Below, piece by piece: positions 46,845 to 59,804 of a stretch of 64,000 nt of DNA; position 1 is the stretch's first letter, and every line of letters begins with the position of its first letter. This DNA comes from Climacium dendroides (taxonomy: Eukaryota > Streptophyta > Bryopsida > Hypnales > Climaciaceae): assembly GCA_950106755.1 (NCBI GenBank), contig OX467092.1, positions 11,346,001-11,410,000 on the forward strand, read 5' to 3'. The position numbers and the translations under genes were made by a program. The notes under the pieces are model-generated. The model did not search any database and was not told the DNA's origin. It saw nothing but the letters and a program-made list of their open reading frames with translations.

Positions 46845-49800
46845 GAGGGTGGAGTGGAGGGGCCGCTGATCGTGGAAATGCGGGAGAAAAAGGCTCCGAA
46901 AATTCTTCCCAATCAACTCGCATGCGTGGCGGGTCGAAGCGGTTTGAGGCAGCCCCTGGAAAGCCTAGGATAGACTCTCTAGAGTAGAGAGTAGTTTAGT
47001 GCAACAATGGCAAACACGGAATCTTTCTGTCCACGTTGGAATAACAGTTTTTTCTTAAAAGAAAAAGAAAAAGGGGTGGAGTGGGGGTCGTTTCTTTTAT
47101 TTCCACCACGTGAAACTAAGGACGTAAATGTAAAAACCTCTAGTACACTAAAATTGGTAAATAGTGTTGACTACACTAATTGTCAACAATTACACTAATT
47201 GTGATTTGCAAGGTTAGTGTTAGAACATTATTTACTCATTCTAACACTATTTTAGCTCTATAGTAAAATTTGGTCATTTCAACATTTCTACAAGAGTGCA
47301 TTTAGTGTTAGATGGGAACAAAATATAGAAGTTGAAATGGTAATATAATAAGTTAAGGCTATGATCCAGTTCACTACAACACTAATTATCATCCAACACT
47401 ATTTACCAATTTTTTTAATCTTACACATTTCTTCACCAGACCTCACCCCAAGTAAGTAACTACAGTGAGTAACTTAATAAGTCCCTGAATCCCCCCAAAA
47501 AATTTACAAAAGAAAAATTCTAATGAGATGTGGTAATAACAGAGTCTCGTGAAGGGGAGCAAATGGTGCCCCGAGGGATCCATCCGCTGGAGATGCCGGT
47601 GAGAGGCCGGTAAGAAGCTAAGTTCCAGGGGTAGAGGTCCACGTCATTTTTTTATTTCCTATTGGGAGAAGGAAAGGTTTGCAGGGCCCGGGCCGGGGTG
47701 AGGTGGGTCCGTGGACGGAAATAGCCGTTCTTATCTGGAAGGGGGGGAGTGTTCCCGTGTTCCCGTGGCACTTGGAGTTCTCTCTTTGGTTCGCTTGGGT
47801 GGGGGCCCCTTGCGTGTTGGTTCTCCATGTTCCCTTGCCTAGTTATGCCCTGATTCGATTCGACTAGGGTGATTCCGTCGTTATCTTTTCATCCTTTGAG
47901 CTGGTAACCAGACACCCCTCTTTTTTTTACTTTACTTTTTGAAAAAGTACCCAAGAGATGGCGATCACTTACAATTTAGTGAAGCGTGGTGTGTTTTTAA
48001 ATTCACCCATCTTTTGGACCCAAAAAAATCATTTAAAAAAAAATTGTGTTTATGTATTTTTTTTCATCTAAATTTGGTGACTTTACCTACATTTGTAATA
48101 AAAACAGAGATTACTTTGGGGGGATATGTAGGAATTTATTTTGAAATGGTGCAACTTGGCACCATGGTGCCAGAAAAATGGGGGTTGTTGGTAACTTACT
48201 TGGAGCTTTGTAAGGTAGGAGGCTCAAAAACTGCTCATCTGAAGGTTGTTCCACCTTTTTTTTTCATATATTTCCTTCAATGGGAATTTTTTTCAACTCC
48301 TTTTTTGGACAAAGAGAAATAGTCGTAGAATGTAATACAAGTGGGGGGTGTTTTTTTTTGAAGCATTATTGAGTTACTTGTAGATTTCCAAATAAGTTGT
48401 CTGGTAGGCACCTATTTATGACCCTAGGTCTTTCATCAATTGTTCACTTGCAAATTGTAAAGAGAAACAGAGAGAGTAAGGATAATTATTGATTCTTGCA
48501 ATAAATACATAAAACTTTTTTATTCATTCAATGATTGTAGAGGTCAATTTAAAGACCATCTTATGTCCATTTCAAAGTTAATTATAGGAGTGATTCTAAA
48601 TGCCCCAAAGGGTTTCAAGCCTTCTACCTTATGACTAGTGAATTAGGTCTTCTTTGTAAAATCAATTGAGATCCAATTCTGATCAAAATATAAGGTAGAA
48701 AAGCCTATTAGCACCCTAAATATTTGCAATTTGAATATCTTGGGGCCAACTCCAAGGACACAAAGTTTTCAAAGGTGTGCACTTATTTTAAGAATCAAAC
48801 TGAATGAAATTATAATTTTCTGATTAAAATTACAATTTCTAATCATTTTTTAAGTAGTCTACTCTTAAGCTTAAGGTAATTTCTCTGTGTTCTAAAAGCG
48901 AACATGACATACAGTTACAATTTGCTTTTTTAATGTATCAATAGTGTACATTTTAGAAGGTGGTCCCTTTTAGTGATCACTATGTTTCAACTTCAAAAAT
49001 TTGTAACTAATTCCATGAAGGTCCAAAAAATATATAACAACTTGGGTTAGATGCCAATTTCACTTTCCTTCCTAAAAATTTAAAAAAAATTATTTCAAGG
49101 ATTTTAGCTTCCTAGAAAAGGCAATCAACATTTAAATGGTCATTTTTTTGTTCTAAAGTTGTTGCAAAATCAACTGAGATCCAATTCTATCAAAATGTAG
49201 GAGAAGATGGCATTAAGAGGAGTCACATAGTGCTCCCCCCAAGCTTGAAAAAGTTGGGGGAGGGGGATTTAATTGTCCCTAAAATGAAGTAAAATCTATT
49301 GTATTAAGTACTTAGTGTTACAATCCCCATCATAATCCTTGTCACAACTCATGTCACAAAATCCATCATGTTTTCATCCCCAAAAATATTATTATACAAT
49401 TCTTTCATCCAACCTTCACAATAAAAACTTAGAGTACAACGAGCAATCCTACTATTTTTCATATACACGTTTTTCCATATTTCTAGGCATGTTCTTATAT
49501 ATAGATTTGATTGGTATTATGCTAGTGAAAACTCAATAAACTCACCGACATAGGAAACTTTAGCACATGTTATATGGTACACTTCAATCAATTTTGGGAA
49601 TGAATAAGGAAAACAAAAGTTGCGTTCTAAAGCCCCCATGAGTGGACACGTAGAAAATGATCCATTTTGGAGGGTTCAATAAATGAGATTTGGGCCACAA
49701 TCAATGTCTTAGCTAACAACAATTGAGTGATTAGTGGCCCCATTAGGAAAGTTCAACGTTGTAGTGTAAATTCATTGTTGGAAGTGATTTTTTTAAGTCT

Positions 49801-50221
49801 TCTATGTTAGGAAATATTGTGATTGCACTAGGTGAATATGATGAACAATATGGATATAGTTTTTATTGGTTTGGAAGTAGTTTAGAGACTCTTGTGGGCC
49901 ATGATGGACACAACACTTCAAAAATTCATTAAAAAACCATACTATGTCAAAAAAATTCAATTGTTCTTGCCATTTCTTATACTTGTCTGTATGTGGGCTT
50001 AGGACAGTATTCTATTGATTTTTTTCACTTTTCCGTTGGATTTGGTCAAGAACAACTCAACCAAATCAACAAAAGAAATTGAATTATCTTATAGTATGAA
50101 AAAAATTTAAAAATTTCAACAAAAGCATGAAGGCAAACTCATCATTCTAATTGCAATGGATTATTTTACCATATATAAAGTCAATTATACTTGTAACTCC
50201 CCATTGTCAAATGTCAATTGA
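46845..50221. other. Spacer upstream of asparagine synthetase
   Basis: The first ~0.3 kb is proximal promoter. 47540-47900 is GC-richer but shows no recognisable coding. 47940-50220 is AT-rich with dispersed repeats, including caccctaaatatttgcaat at 48700 and a tgaaactagttggg-type repeat at about 48950-49130. Confidence 0.45.
47107..47112. promoter_or_regulatory. G-box (CACGTG) upstream of asparagine synthetase
   Basis: A palindromic CACGTG core lies about 265 bases upstream of the TATA box. G-box/ACGT elements bind bZIP factors, and plant asparagine synthetase genes are known targets of sugar-starvation and dark-responsive bZIPs. That it acts on this gene is inference from position. Confidence 0.35.
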
Positions 50222-51072
50222 ATCCCTAAATATTTTTACTATGTTTCCAACAAAAACATTCCAAAACTGCCATTTCCAGTACAAAAACCAAATTTAAGAA
50301 AAAAATCATTTTTGGACACATGTAACTACAAAATTTTATAGTACACTATTTTTGAAAAGATGTTGAAAAAATTTCAAAAATTCCATTGTGTAGATTGCAA
50401 GATATTAGCGTTTGAAGTGACAAAAATCCTTTTAGGGGTCCCTATAAAAGACAAGGCAACTGCACTTCTTAGGGTTACATTTGTATGAAAAAATGTTTAA
50501 AATGGTGGTCTTATTTGAATTCATTCTTCAAGGCAAGTTAGCAACATGCTTGAAAATTTTCAGATCATTTGGAATTATACAACATATAGGAAATATATAG
50601 TAAATAAAATGAAGTAGAGAATGATTCAAAATACTAAATTGTTAACAATTTATTTATGGAATTGAAAAATGTCAATCCCAATGGTTCTAATGTTGTAATA
50701 AACAACCTACACATTATTTTTTTTATTTTTTTATTTTTTCCAAAGATATTGAAAATTAAGTTAAATAAAGGATTTCAAAGTTTATTTTAAAGTAGAAAAT
50801 CCCAAACTTCTCATAAACTAAACCTCCTCTAATTTTAAATGACTTTTTAAGAATATTTTTGGGTTACCCAAGCTACCCGCCAACACTGAAAACTACTTAT
50901 CATACAATAACTTTTTAACCATGTAATGAAAATTATTGGACTTTAAAGGAAAAACTTCATCCACATGTTGTATGAAAATTTCAAAGAAAAATAATAAAAA
51001 CTCCTTTTGTAGTGAGTTGTCTAAAATCTCTATGTTGACAAAAAAAAATGCAGTTTGGGTAGTTAGGGGGTC
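50222..51072. mobile_element. Family A element, decayed ends
   Basis: Interior phrases (ttccattgtgtagattgcaa, gtagtgagttgtctaaaatc) match other family A copies. The ends TTGAATCCCTAAA and TTAGGGGGTCAA look like mutated TTAA-CCCCTAAA / TTTAGGGG-TTAA. Confidence 0.5.
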
Positions 51073-52255
51073 AAGATTATTCAAATTTTCTTATTCAAAG
51101 ATACTCCAACAATGAAATATGTTAGACAATCCAAAATTGGAGTTCTAAAATGAATGCAACAAGTAATTTTGACAAAATTAGGTGTGTAGTTGGTTCTACA
51201 AAAACCCACTTTAACTTGTTCTGTAAGAGGCTTCACGCTTGTAGTGTTGGCATGCTTTTTGAGCAAAGTCCTATTCAAATTCCTCACATTTATACTTTAA
51301 ATGAGCATGTTTGTTTGTTAATTTGTTTGGTTTGTTTGCTATGGTGAAATCTTTAGAACCATGCATCCCATAGTCACATTCATAATATTGTTGAAAAGTC
51401 CTTAGCAAGGAAGAATGCAAGGACTTTGCTTTATGAGGTTCCAAATCACAAGAGAAAGATATTGAACTTTGAAATTTATATGAATTAAAAAATTAGAAAA
51501 TTACTTTTATTTTTACTTTATTATACTATAGCAACAATATAGTGCACTCTTATTTATTGTAATTATAGCTTCCTACTATAGTCAATGTCATAATTATGAC
51601 ACCGCTAATTACTTGATATAACAAAATTGACATCACATTGTAAGGTATAAAACTTATTCATGTATTCTCTCTCTATATATAAATTGGATGTTGATTTATG
51701 AAAATTGATGTTTTTGCATGGTCAATTGTATATTATTCTTTTGTGTACAACTTCTGCGACTTCTTTGAAAGGCATTGTTTCTAATCCTACAACAGGAAAA
51801 AAATATACAAATATAGTTTATCCAGAGGTGTTGCTTTACTAATGAAGTGTATACATAGTGATGAAACTTTTCATGCTCTCTTTTGGGTGTAATAGTTCAA
51901 CACTGTCATGCCACACTAATCGTCGTAGTAATACCATAGGACACACTAGTTGTACAACAAGGTGAGAATTAACTTATTCACATAGCTTCCAACTGTTCCA
52001 ATGAGACCTTTTCATTATAATTTGAACGGCTTTTTTTTTAAAAGCAATTTTTATCCCAACTTTGGAGTGGATTCCAATGTTCTAAAATATACTATTTGGA
52101 ATATATTTTGGAGCATATTATTTGAGTATCGTATGAATAAGGTTATGAACTGCTGAAGTTTGAAGTAATGACTAATGAGGTTCCAACCATAAAGCCAAGG
52201 CTCTCCTTGAGCAAAGAATATTGTGTACAAGGTAAGCACTCAAAAAGCATGAATT

Positions 52256-52670
52256 AACCAAAACCAACCCTAGTGTACATGTTCAAAATCAATATGAACC
52301 TGCCACATAATTTTTTACTCTTTGTAACTTCTACATAGAATATCCAAATGTCGCGTTCTATGGTGCATTGGAACTTGCCCACACAGAAAACAAAAAAAAA
52401 TACAAGTTTAATCATTAGTAATAGCAACTTTGCATAGTAGACAGTAGAGGAAAAAGTGACAAACAAAACCAAACCTAGTGTACATTTTCGAAACCAACAT
52501 GTATGTGCCACATAATTTTTTACTCTTCATAACTTTTGCATAGAATATCCAAATGTCGCATTCCATGGTGCGTTGGAACCTTCTTTCACTTGCCCATATA
52601 AAACCAAAAAAAATTACAAGTTTAATCATCTAATAATAACAACTTTTCACAGTAGACAGTAGAAGAAAAA
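52256..52670 (+). repeat. ~207-bp tandem duplication
   Basis: Copies starting near 52256 and 52463 share aaccaa[ac]cctagtgtacat, gccacataattttttactctt, agaatatccaaatgtcgc and gtagacagtagar. The apparent minus-strand ORFs here repeat each other for this reason. Confidence 0.85.
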
Positions 52671-53062
52671 GTGAAGCTTTTACTCGTTCCCACCCAGCAC
52701 CTCATACTAACAAGTTGGAAGGGTCCCTGCTCATGAATTGGAGACCAATAACATAAGTTGCACTTATTTCCTTCAGTTGGCTTGAATTGGGAGCCTTGTG
52801 TTATGTAACGTCCTTTATGGATGAGAAGAAATGACCCCCCTCTGGAAAGTAAATTAAATTGAAATCCTTCGTGTTGTGGGGTCAAATCTTTCTTTTTTAA
52901 ATAATTTTTTTTAAAGTTTAAAAAAAAATCAAAATTTAAAAAAAAAAAACTTTTTTAAACAAATGGAACGTGGAGGTAAACGTCGTCACTTCGTCCTCAT
53001 GCACCCAAAAGTGAAGGTAAACCAATGGCAATTTGACCAGGGATGAAGGGTTTATTGATTAT

Positions 53063-53144
53063 TATAAAGAGAATTGTTTTTTTCGGTGCCGTGGGACAGT
53101 GAAGAGCTTCAGTTCAATCCGCAGTTTTTCTCTCCCCAAGCAAG
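53063..53144 (+). promoter_or_regulatory. Possible promoter and first non-coding exon
   Basis: TATAAAG at 53063-53069, a leader from about 53095, and a strong splice donor CAAG|GTAAGT at 53145. The following 53340-53880 is GC-rich. No coding exon was recognised downstream, so this could be a gene remnant or non-coding transcript. Confidence 0.25.
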
Positions 53145-53339
53145 GTAAGTTGCCTTTGCAGTCAAATGATTATCCTTGACTGCATTCGCATGGCTGAGGT
53201 GGAATTCCTGTTGTTCCACTTGTCTGACTTTTTATAAGACTTTTATAAGACTTTTAATTTCTGATTTTTTAATTTAAAACTTTTTTACTAACTTTTTTAC
53301 TAACTTTTTTACTAACTTTTTTTATTTTTATTTTTTTAA

Positions 53340-53880
53340 TAATCCATAGCCGGCCGGCCCACACGTCGAAAACCCAGCCGGCTTACTCAGCCGGTTTACC
53401 CCAAGTTGAAGTTATTGGAAGGAACGGAAGTTTCTGCATTCCGTTCTGCGCAGATTGAACTGAAGCCGACTGACTGACGGAGGCGGTTGAAGCTTATCGA
53501 CTGAAGGACTTTCGGTTCGGAAGGGCATTTTCCAGGCGCTTCCGTCAGTCCGTCAGTCCCTCGCGCAGATAAGCTTCGTTGAACTTTCGTCAGGGGTGGA
53601 TACTTTAATTTCTTACCCACCTCACATGGACAGTGCCGTGGGGAGCCGGCTATCCTAACGGACGGACGGACGGAGTCCGTCTATTCTATCCGCCCGGGCG
53701 GCATTTCTAGAAGAGAGTTCCAGAATATTCCGGCATTGCAACTGGAATCCAGACCCGCATACAGTGTAGTAGCTGACCCATTTCCAACCCTCACGCCATT
53801 TCCAATGTAACCTATAGGCTGCTTTCTTTCCACGAAGTTGTGCCTTCTTTTCCGTTGAAGTTGTGGTGCAGTTCGAGGAG
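53340..53880. other. GC-rich island without recognised gene
   Basis: It contrasts with the AT-rich surroundings. It contains CCGG runs, ggacggacggacggagtccgtc-type short palindromes and repeated cgtcagtccgtcagtc. Minus-strand openings (53396-53620, 53681-53893) show no recognisable domain. Confidence 0.4.
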
Positions 53881-54347
53881 TAAGGTAAAACATCCCATTG
53901 CGGTCAGATCACCCAGATGACCTATAGTGGACAGTGGACACCTAATAACGACCGCACCACAAATTTTAAGCCATAATCAATGCCTAACCTGACCCCCATG
54001 GAGTGATTAGTGACCTCATTAGGAGCACCCAACTTTTTTTTAGTGTAAATCATGGTAGAATGTGACTTTTTCAGGGCCTTCCACATTAGAAATTATTGTG
54101 ACTGCTTTAGGTGATTAAGATGAACATATTAGATATAGTTTTTGTTGGTTATCAGGTAGCCTACTGACTCTTTTGGATAGATCAGTTCAAAAATTCATAA
54201 CAAATTCATACATTGTCTGAAAAATAGAGTTTCAATTGCTCTCACTATTTCTCACGCTTGTCTTTACGTGGGAAAAAGTTTGAAAAATTTCAGCAGTGGC
54301 ATGAAGACAGACTCCAAATTCTGACCACAATGGGCTGCTTTATCTTA
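53881..54347. mobile_element. TAAGGTAAAA MITE copy 1
   Basis: Inverted ends TAAGGTAAAACATCCCATTG and TGACCACAATGGGCTGCTTTATCTTA. The interior phrase on minor/major strand (attagtgacctcattaggag, attgtgactgc) is shared with 59805 and 61067. Confidence 0.65.
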
Positions 54348-55481
54348 GTTGTTGAAGGAGCAGTTGTGATGCATTATGATTGGTTGTAAGCCTATCAATA
54401 GTGCAATCAGCCTATGGTGGGCCCTGGGATTTAGATCATGGACCCTTCATAGAAAGACGGGTAGTGAGTTGCTAAAATGTGATTAGTGAGATTGGAGAGA
54501 CCTTGAGAGAAATTAGGTTTTACAGAGAAAATCAGCCCAAGAAAACTTTGGAAGTCTGCAGCAGTGTTCCAAGAAAACTACAAAAGACTCCCTGGACTTC
54601 CCAAATAGCGGATGGATCAGGAGATCTCGGGTCCGGATCACCGGGCCCCCCCATACTAGGACTGTACTATGGTCAGAAATTGAAAGGTCTATATCACCAT
54701 GTCTTGAATTGCATACTTTCATCAATTCACTAAAAAGTTAGTTACACATTCGATGTGAATTGAATTCATTCTGGCAATAGAAGTTAGTAGTTGATACTAA
54801 AGTCATTAAAGATTGGATTGGACATGGGTTAAGTTGGGGTATGGGTTGGTAGAAACCTTGGAATAGTTGACAAGCACGTCTACGGGTTGAAATGTGGGAT
54901 CCTAAGACTACACTTTTCTATAAATTTATAAAAAAAAATCATATGATTCTTGAAAACTATTTTTTTTTCCAATTGTAACGTTGTTCCATATTGCTTGTCT
55001 ACTAGTGAAACTTACTTCCATATTTTCTTAATAGTAATAAGCTTATCACATTGTGCTAATCATTCTACAAATAATGGGGTAGTTTACCTTGAAATAGATC
55101 AACCCATTAACACACAAGTTTTGCTATCTAATTACTTTGGAAAGGTTATTTATTAGCTCCCATATTTTTCAGTGATGGAAAAATTTGAGCAAAGTCATTT
55201 GCAAAAAGAATGAAGACATCCCGACAAAAAGTGATTTTTCTGTGATTTTTCAAAGCTAAAATGTTAAAATGTAAATAGACTCTTGTTGAAGTATGGGTAG
55301 ATGTGTCTCCTTTCCAAGTGCATTGCCATCACGATAAGGGGTTGCTAAGATTGTGGTAACAAGCGGGCCACTAACACAAATGGAAGGGTCTTACAAGTGG
55401 CAAAATTGGGTGGATGGTGTTATTGGGTGGATGGTGTTATTGGGTGGTTCTACCTCAGTTCCAAAATGAGGGAAAATACAC
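54348..55481. other. AT-rich spacer, no gene
   Basis: I see nothing beyond short duplicated phrases (tgggtggatggtgttat twice near 55412-55446). Confidence 0.5.
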
Positions 55482-55485
55482 TTAA

Positions 55486-55710
55486 CCCATGCATGTTGCC
55501 ATGGACATTTTTGTGTTCCATGCATGACAAAGAATCCTTCAACATAGGACAGAAGTGCAACTAGTGCATCCTCAGAATTTTACTATGAAAAGGGGAGGTC
55601 TTCTACAATAGTTTGATTTTTAATGATTGCTTTTGCATCTTTTTTATACCAATGATTCCCACAATATCTAAAGGGATGATTTCCATGGTCACCATTCCAC
55701 CCTTCAAGGG
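55486..55710. mobile_element. TTAA-flanked MITE, family B (225 bp)
   Basis: Flanked by TTAA at 55482-55485 and 55711-55714; ends CCCATGC...CCCTTCAAGGG. It shares ggggaggtcttctac and aatgattcccacaatatcta with its relatives. Confidence 0.65.
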
Positions 55711-56353
55711 TTAAATACAAAGAAAGGAACTTCAGTTAGGTAGTTAATTTTTTTTTTTTTTTTTTTGAAACAGATGGAATTCCATTGCAAAACCGAACTT
55801 CAGTTTATAGTTTGGAAAAAAAGTGGTCTTATGCCCATCCTTTGAAAAAGTTTGAAAAAGTTTGAAAAAGTGGTCACAGAAGTGTTGAGGGAAGCAACCA
55901 ATGCCAGCCAATCTTTCAGGTACAACTGATGAGGACAAGGGGGACCTTACTTAGACTAGCACCTTGTAACGTGCACCCAGGGACTCCATTTTTTTTAATT
56001 TTAAAAAAAATTCTTTGGATACACATGGACTGCAGGGACCCCGTTTTTATTTTTTTTTTAAATTTGGAACACATGGCTTGCAGGGACTCCATTTTGACTG
56101 TTGCACGACTACCTCTTCCTACAAAAAACGTGTCCAAATGTGACGGACCGATGGACCATCGTCCTTGTTTTGAGACCTTCCGCAATGTGGGCCTTTGGAG
56201 ATATGATAGTCATATATATTTTTTTAAAAGTATTGGTTCTACTTTTTATTGGCTAAACAGAAAAAACGTAAAGTGCATGGGGGAAGGTGGGTGGAGCTAA
56301 GCTAAGCTTAGGGAGAAGAAGGATTACCATTGAAGACCGGATGGATGAGTGAG

Positions 56354-56880
56354 AGGTTGGCATGAAACATGTGGGCCAATAGTGATTTCCACACAAAGGT
56401 GAAATGCTCTTTTTTCGGTTCAAAAAAATTTGAAAAAAAAATGCTCTTAATTCGCAACTAAAGAGCAAAGATTCATTCACTAGAGGTTGGTATGAAACAT
56501 GTGGGCCAATAGTGATTTCCACACAAAGGTGAAATGCTCTTTTTTCGGTTCCAAAAAAATTTGAAAAAAAAAATGCTCTTAATTCACAATTAAAGAGCAA
56601 AGACTCATTCACTAGAGGTTGGTATGAAACATGTGGGCCAATAGTGATTTTGACACAAAGGTGAAATGCTCTTTTTTCGGTTCCAAAAAAAATTGAAAAA
56701 AAAATGCTCTTAATTCACAACTAAAGAGCAAAGATTCATTCACTAGAGGTTGGTATGAAACACATGTGCCAATAGTAATTAATCACACAAGGTGAAATGA
56801 TTTTAATCCTTTATCTATAAATGATGCGGAGGACGTTTTCTAGCAGATGAATGATAAAGACTCTCTCCATGTAAAAAAAT
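56354..56880 (+). repeat. ~131-bp tandem repeat, four copies
   Basis: Copies start at 56354, 56484, 56616 and 56747 with aggttgg[ct]atgaaaca. They contain gaaatgctcttttttcggtt and taaagagcaaag. The fourth is altered after its first third; a diverged fifth begins near 56930. Confidence 0.85.
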
Positions 56881-56955
56881 TTTGGAAAAGAAATGCTCTT
56901 AATTTACAACTAAAGAGCGAAGGCTCACTAGAGGCTAGTGTGAAACATGTGTGTC

Positions 56956-57251
56956 CACTAGAAGAAAATTGCATTTCAACGTTGTTTAAACTGTGTTGGG
57001 AATGAACAAACCATGTCATATAGGTTTTGTTGAGTTCCTAGTTTCCAATGCTGAAATTTTGCGCTAGAATGCACTCCAACGCAGAATGTTACGTTGAAAA
57101 CTGCATTCCAATGCAGAATGTTACATTGAAAATTGCATTCCAACGCATAATTTCAATGTTGGAAACTAGGAACTCAACAAAATCCATATGACATGGTTTG
57201 GTCGTTCCCAACATAGTTTAAACAACGTTGAAACGCAATTTTCTTCTTGGC
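56956..57251. mobile_element. CACTA-like fold-back MITE
   Basis: The left end CACTAGAAGAAAATTGC is typical of CACTA/EnSpm termini. The right end GCAATTTTCTTCTTGG is its decayed complement. Arms of about 110 bp flank a centre with ~37-bp repeats (cattccaacgcagaatgttac-like). It sits inside a repeat unit also present at about 56768. Confidence 0.65.
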
Positions 57252-57290
57252 GCCAATAGTAATTAATCACACAAGGTGAAATAACTTTAA

Positions 57291-57518
57291 TCCTTGATCT
57301 ATAAATGACGCGGAGGACATTTTTTGCCAATGAATGACAAATAATATCTTCATATAGGACAAATGTGCAACTATTCACCCTTGGAATTTTGTGTGAAAAA
57401 GAAAGGTCTTCTCTAGTAGTTTGTCTTCCAATGAGTGTTTTTTCTGATTTTTTTAAGCCAACAATTCACATTAAATCTAAACAATGATTTCCACCGTGAT
57501 TGGCTTGTCCTTTAAGGG
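57291..57518. mobile_element. TTAA-flanked MITE, family B (228 bp)
   Basis: Flanked by TTAA at 57287-57290 and 57519-57522, ending TCCTTTAAGGG. The right TTAA is also the left TTAA of the next copy. Confidence 0.65.
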
Positions 57519-57522
57519 TTAA

Positions 57523-57750
57523 ATGACAGACTAGTGATTGTGGACTAGTGATTGTGGAAATCATCCATTTTTTATACTGTGGAAATCATTGATAAAAAAT
57601 AAATTAAAAAAAACACTCATTGGAAGTTAGAGTATTGTAGAAGATCTCCCCTTTCCACACAAAATTTCGAGGGTGAATAGTTGCACTTTTGTCATATACT
57701 AAAAGATTATTTGTCATCGGACACCAAATGTCTATCTTGACGTTTAAGGA
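57523..57750. mobile_element. TTAA-flanked MITE, family B (228 bp), inverted neighbour
   Basis: It lies between TTAA at 57519-57522 and 57751-57754, in the opposite orientation to 57291-57518. Its left end is decayed; its right end is GTTTAAGGA. Confidence 0.6.
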
Positions 57751-58456
57751 TTAAAGGACAATGCAAGTCCCTCAAGCATTTTGAAAGTAAAAACTTGAAT
57801 TTTTTTCATATAGTTCTTGATTTTCAATGTTTTTAAACCAAACTAAGAAAATATAATTCCAATGAATCTAATTTTCACTCCAACTGAATCTTTTTCAAAA
57901 AATTTAGAATTTTTAATTTTTGTGACACTTTCAAAGCATATCTAAATATACCACTTTTGAATTTTTTTCTATCGAATGTCTCTTGGTGAAATCTCAAAGA
58001 GTATATCAATTATACACCATGATGATTGTTACTATTATTTCCATATCCTACTATTTTAGAATTTTTGTTATTACTATGAATTTTATATGGAAATTTCTTT
58101 TAAAAATCATATTAAATTCAATTTGATGTTATAGATTATGAAAAATTGAGATTTAGGTTTTAGACATATGTTACTACATGTTAAAAATGTCAAAAATAGT
58201 TTAAATCTATACTTTAATATAAAAATGTAATGAGGTTTGACCAAGCCTGAACATGAAGTGTCCTTTCAAGGTCAATTCCTAAAATCCTTGTTTAAATCAA
58301 AATGGAGCTTTGATTGCAAATATGAATTCAAAATTTGCAAATTTCATCATGCATGGCAAATAAAAAATCTCCTCACTTATCCCTGAGTAAGGGGGTCAGT
58401 TCACCCCGCCCCTTCAAAAGCAATTGAAAATCAAGACTCAATTAGAGGCTAATTAA

Positions 58457-59317
58457 CCCCTAAAGGACCAAACGACATTTTGGGCAACATAGCGATTTTG
58501 GGCAACTCACTACAAATGAAATTTTCATTTTTTTTCATTGAATTTTTCACACAACATGTGCCCAAGGAAAAGCTTTAAGGCCCAACAATTTTCATAACTT
58601 CTAACTACATGGTTAAAAAGTTATTGTATGATATGAAATTTTTAGCATTCAATGGGCAATCCAAACAGAAAAAGAACTTCTTTATAAATCATTTAAAAAA
58701 AATTGAAATTGGTTCTTTAGATTTATTTATGCATGAAAAACTCTGAATCATTTCATTTTGATTAATGAAATGAAAGTTATGAGGAGTTTTAGTTGTAGGT
58801 AGTTTACAGGTAGTTATGGATTCTATACTCTAAAATAAACTTCGAAGTCCTTTATTTACTTCGATTTTCAGTATTTTTGGAATAAATAAAATAATTGGAT
58901 GTAGATTGTTTATTAAACCATTACAACCATTGGGATTGGCATTTTTCAATTTCATAAATAAATTGTTAACAATTTGTATTTTGAATCATTTTCTACTTCT
59001 TTCTCTTTACTATTTAATTCCTATATATTGTATAATTCCAAATGATTTGTAATTTTTCGAGCTTATAGCCAACTTGCCTTGAAGAATGAATCCAAAGAGT
59101 TACCACCATTTTGGACATTTTGTCATAAATGATTTGAACTTAAGAAGTGCAACTACCCAATTTTTCGCAAGGAAAAAAAAGGATGTTTGTTACTTCAAAC
59201 GCTAATATCTTGCAATCTACACAATGAAATTTTTTGGAATTTTTTCCACATACTTGCATAAGAGATGGCAGTTTTGGAGCATTTTTAGTGAAAACATAGT
59301 CAAAGTCATTTTATGGG
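58457..59317. mobile_element. TTAA-flanked element, family A (861 bp)
   Basis: The left end CCCCTAAAGGACC follows TTAA at 58453-58456. The decayed right end (CATTTTATGGG) precedes CTAA. Its interior is closely related, in inverted halves, to the copy at 1-849. Confidence 0.6.
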
Positions 59318-59482
59318 CTAACTTGTAATTGGAGGCCAAACTTAATTCATCTAGGGTAAGGTAGGAGGTCCATAAATTGTCCATTTAAGCCCACCTACCT
59401 CATCAATGACATAAATAAATAATTCAAGGAGCATGCCACTCCCTCCTACATAGGGGACACATTTAGAACCCGATTGATTTAA

Positions 59483-59705
59483 TCCTTAAAGGACAATAGA
59501 GTGACTTTGGAAATCATTAGTTTTTATGACTGTGTGAAGCATTGACTTCAAAAAATTGTAAAACCACTCATTGCAAGACAAACTACTGTAGAAGACCTCC
59601 CCTTTTCTTGCAAAATTTTGAGAATGAATAGTTGCACTTCTATCCTATATAGAAAGATCCTTTGTCATCCATCAGATGCAAAACATCTGCCTCAACATTT
59701 AAGGA
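59483..59705. mobile_element. TTAA-flanked MITE, family B (223 bp)
   Basis: The best-preserved family B copy: TTAA at 59479-59482, TCCTTAAAGGACA...ATTTAAGGA, TTAA at 59706-59709. Confidence 0.7.
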
Positions 59706-59804
59706 TTAAGGGACCTCCTACCTTACACTTAAAATCATCAAATATTGGCCATACAATACAATAGGGAATGGTAATAAAATACAGGATTGGATTGTGTATA
59801 ATGG

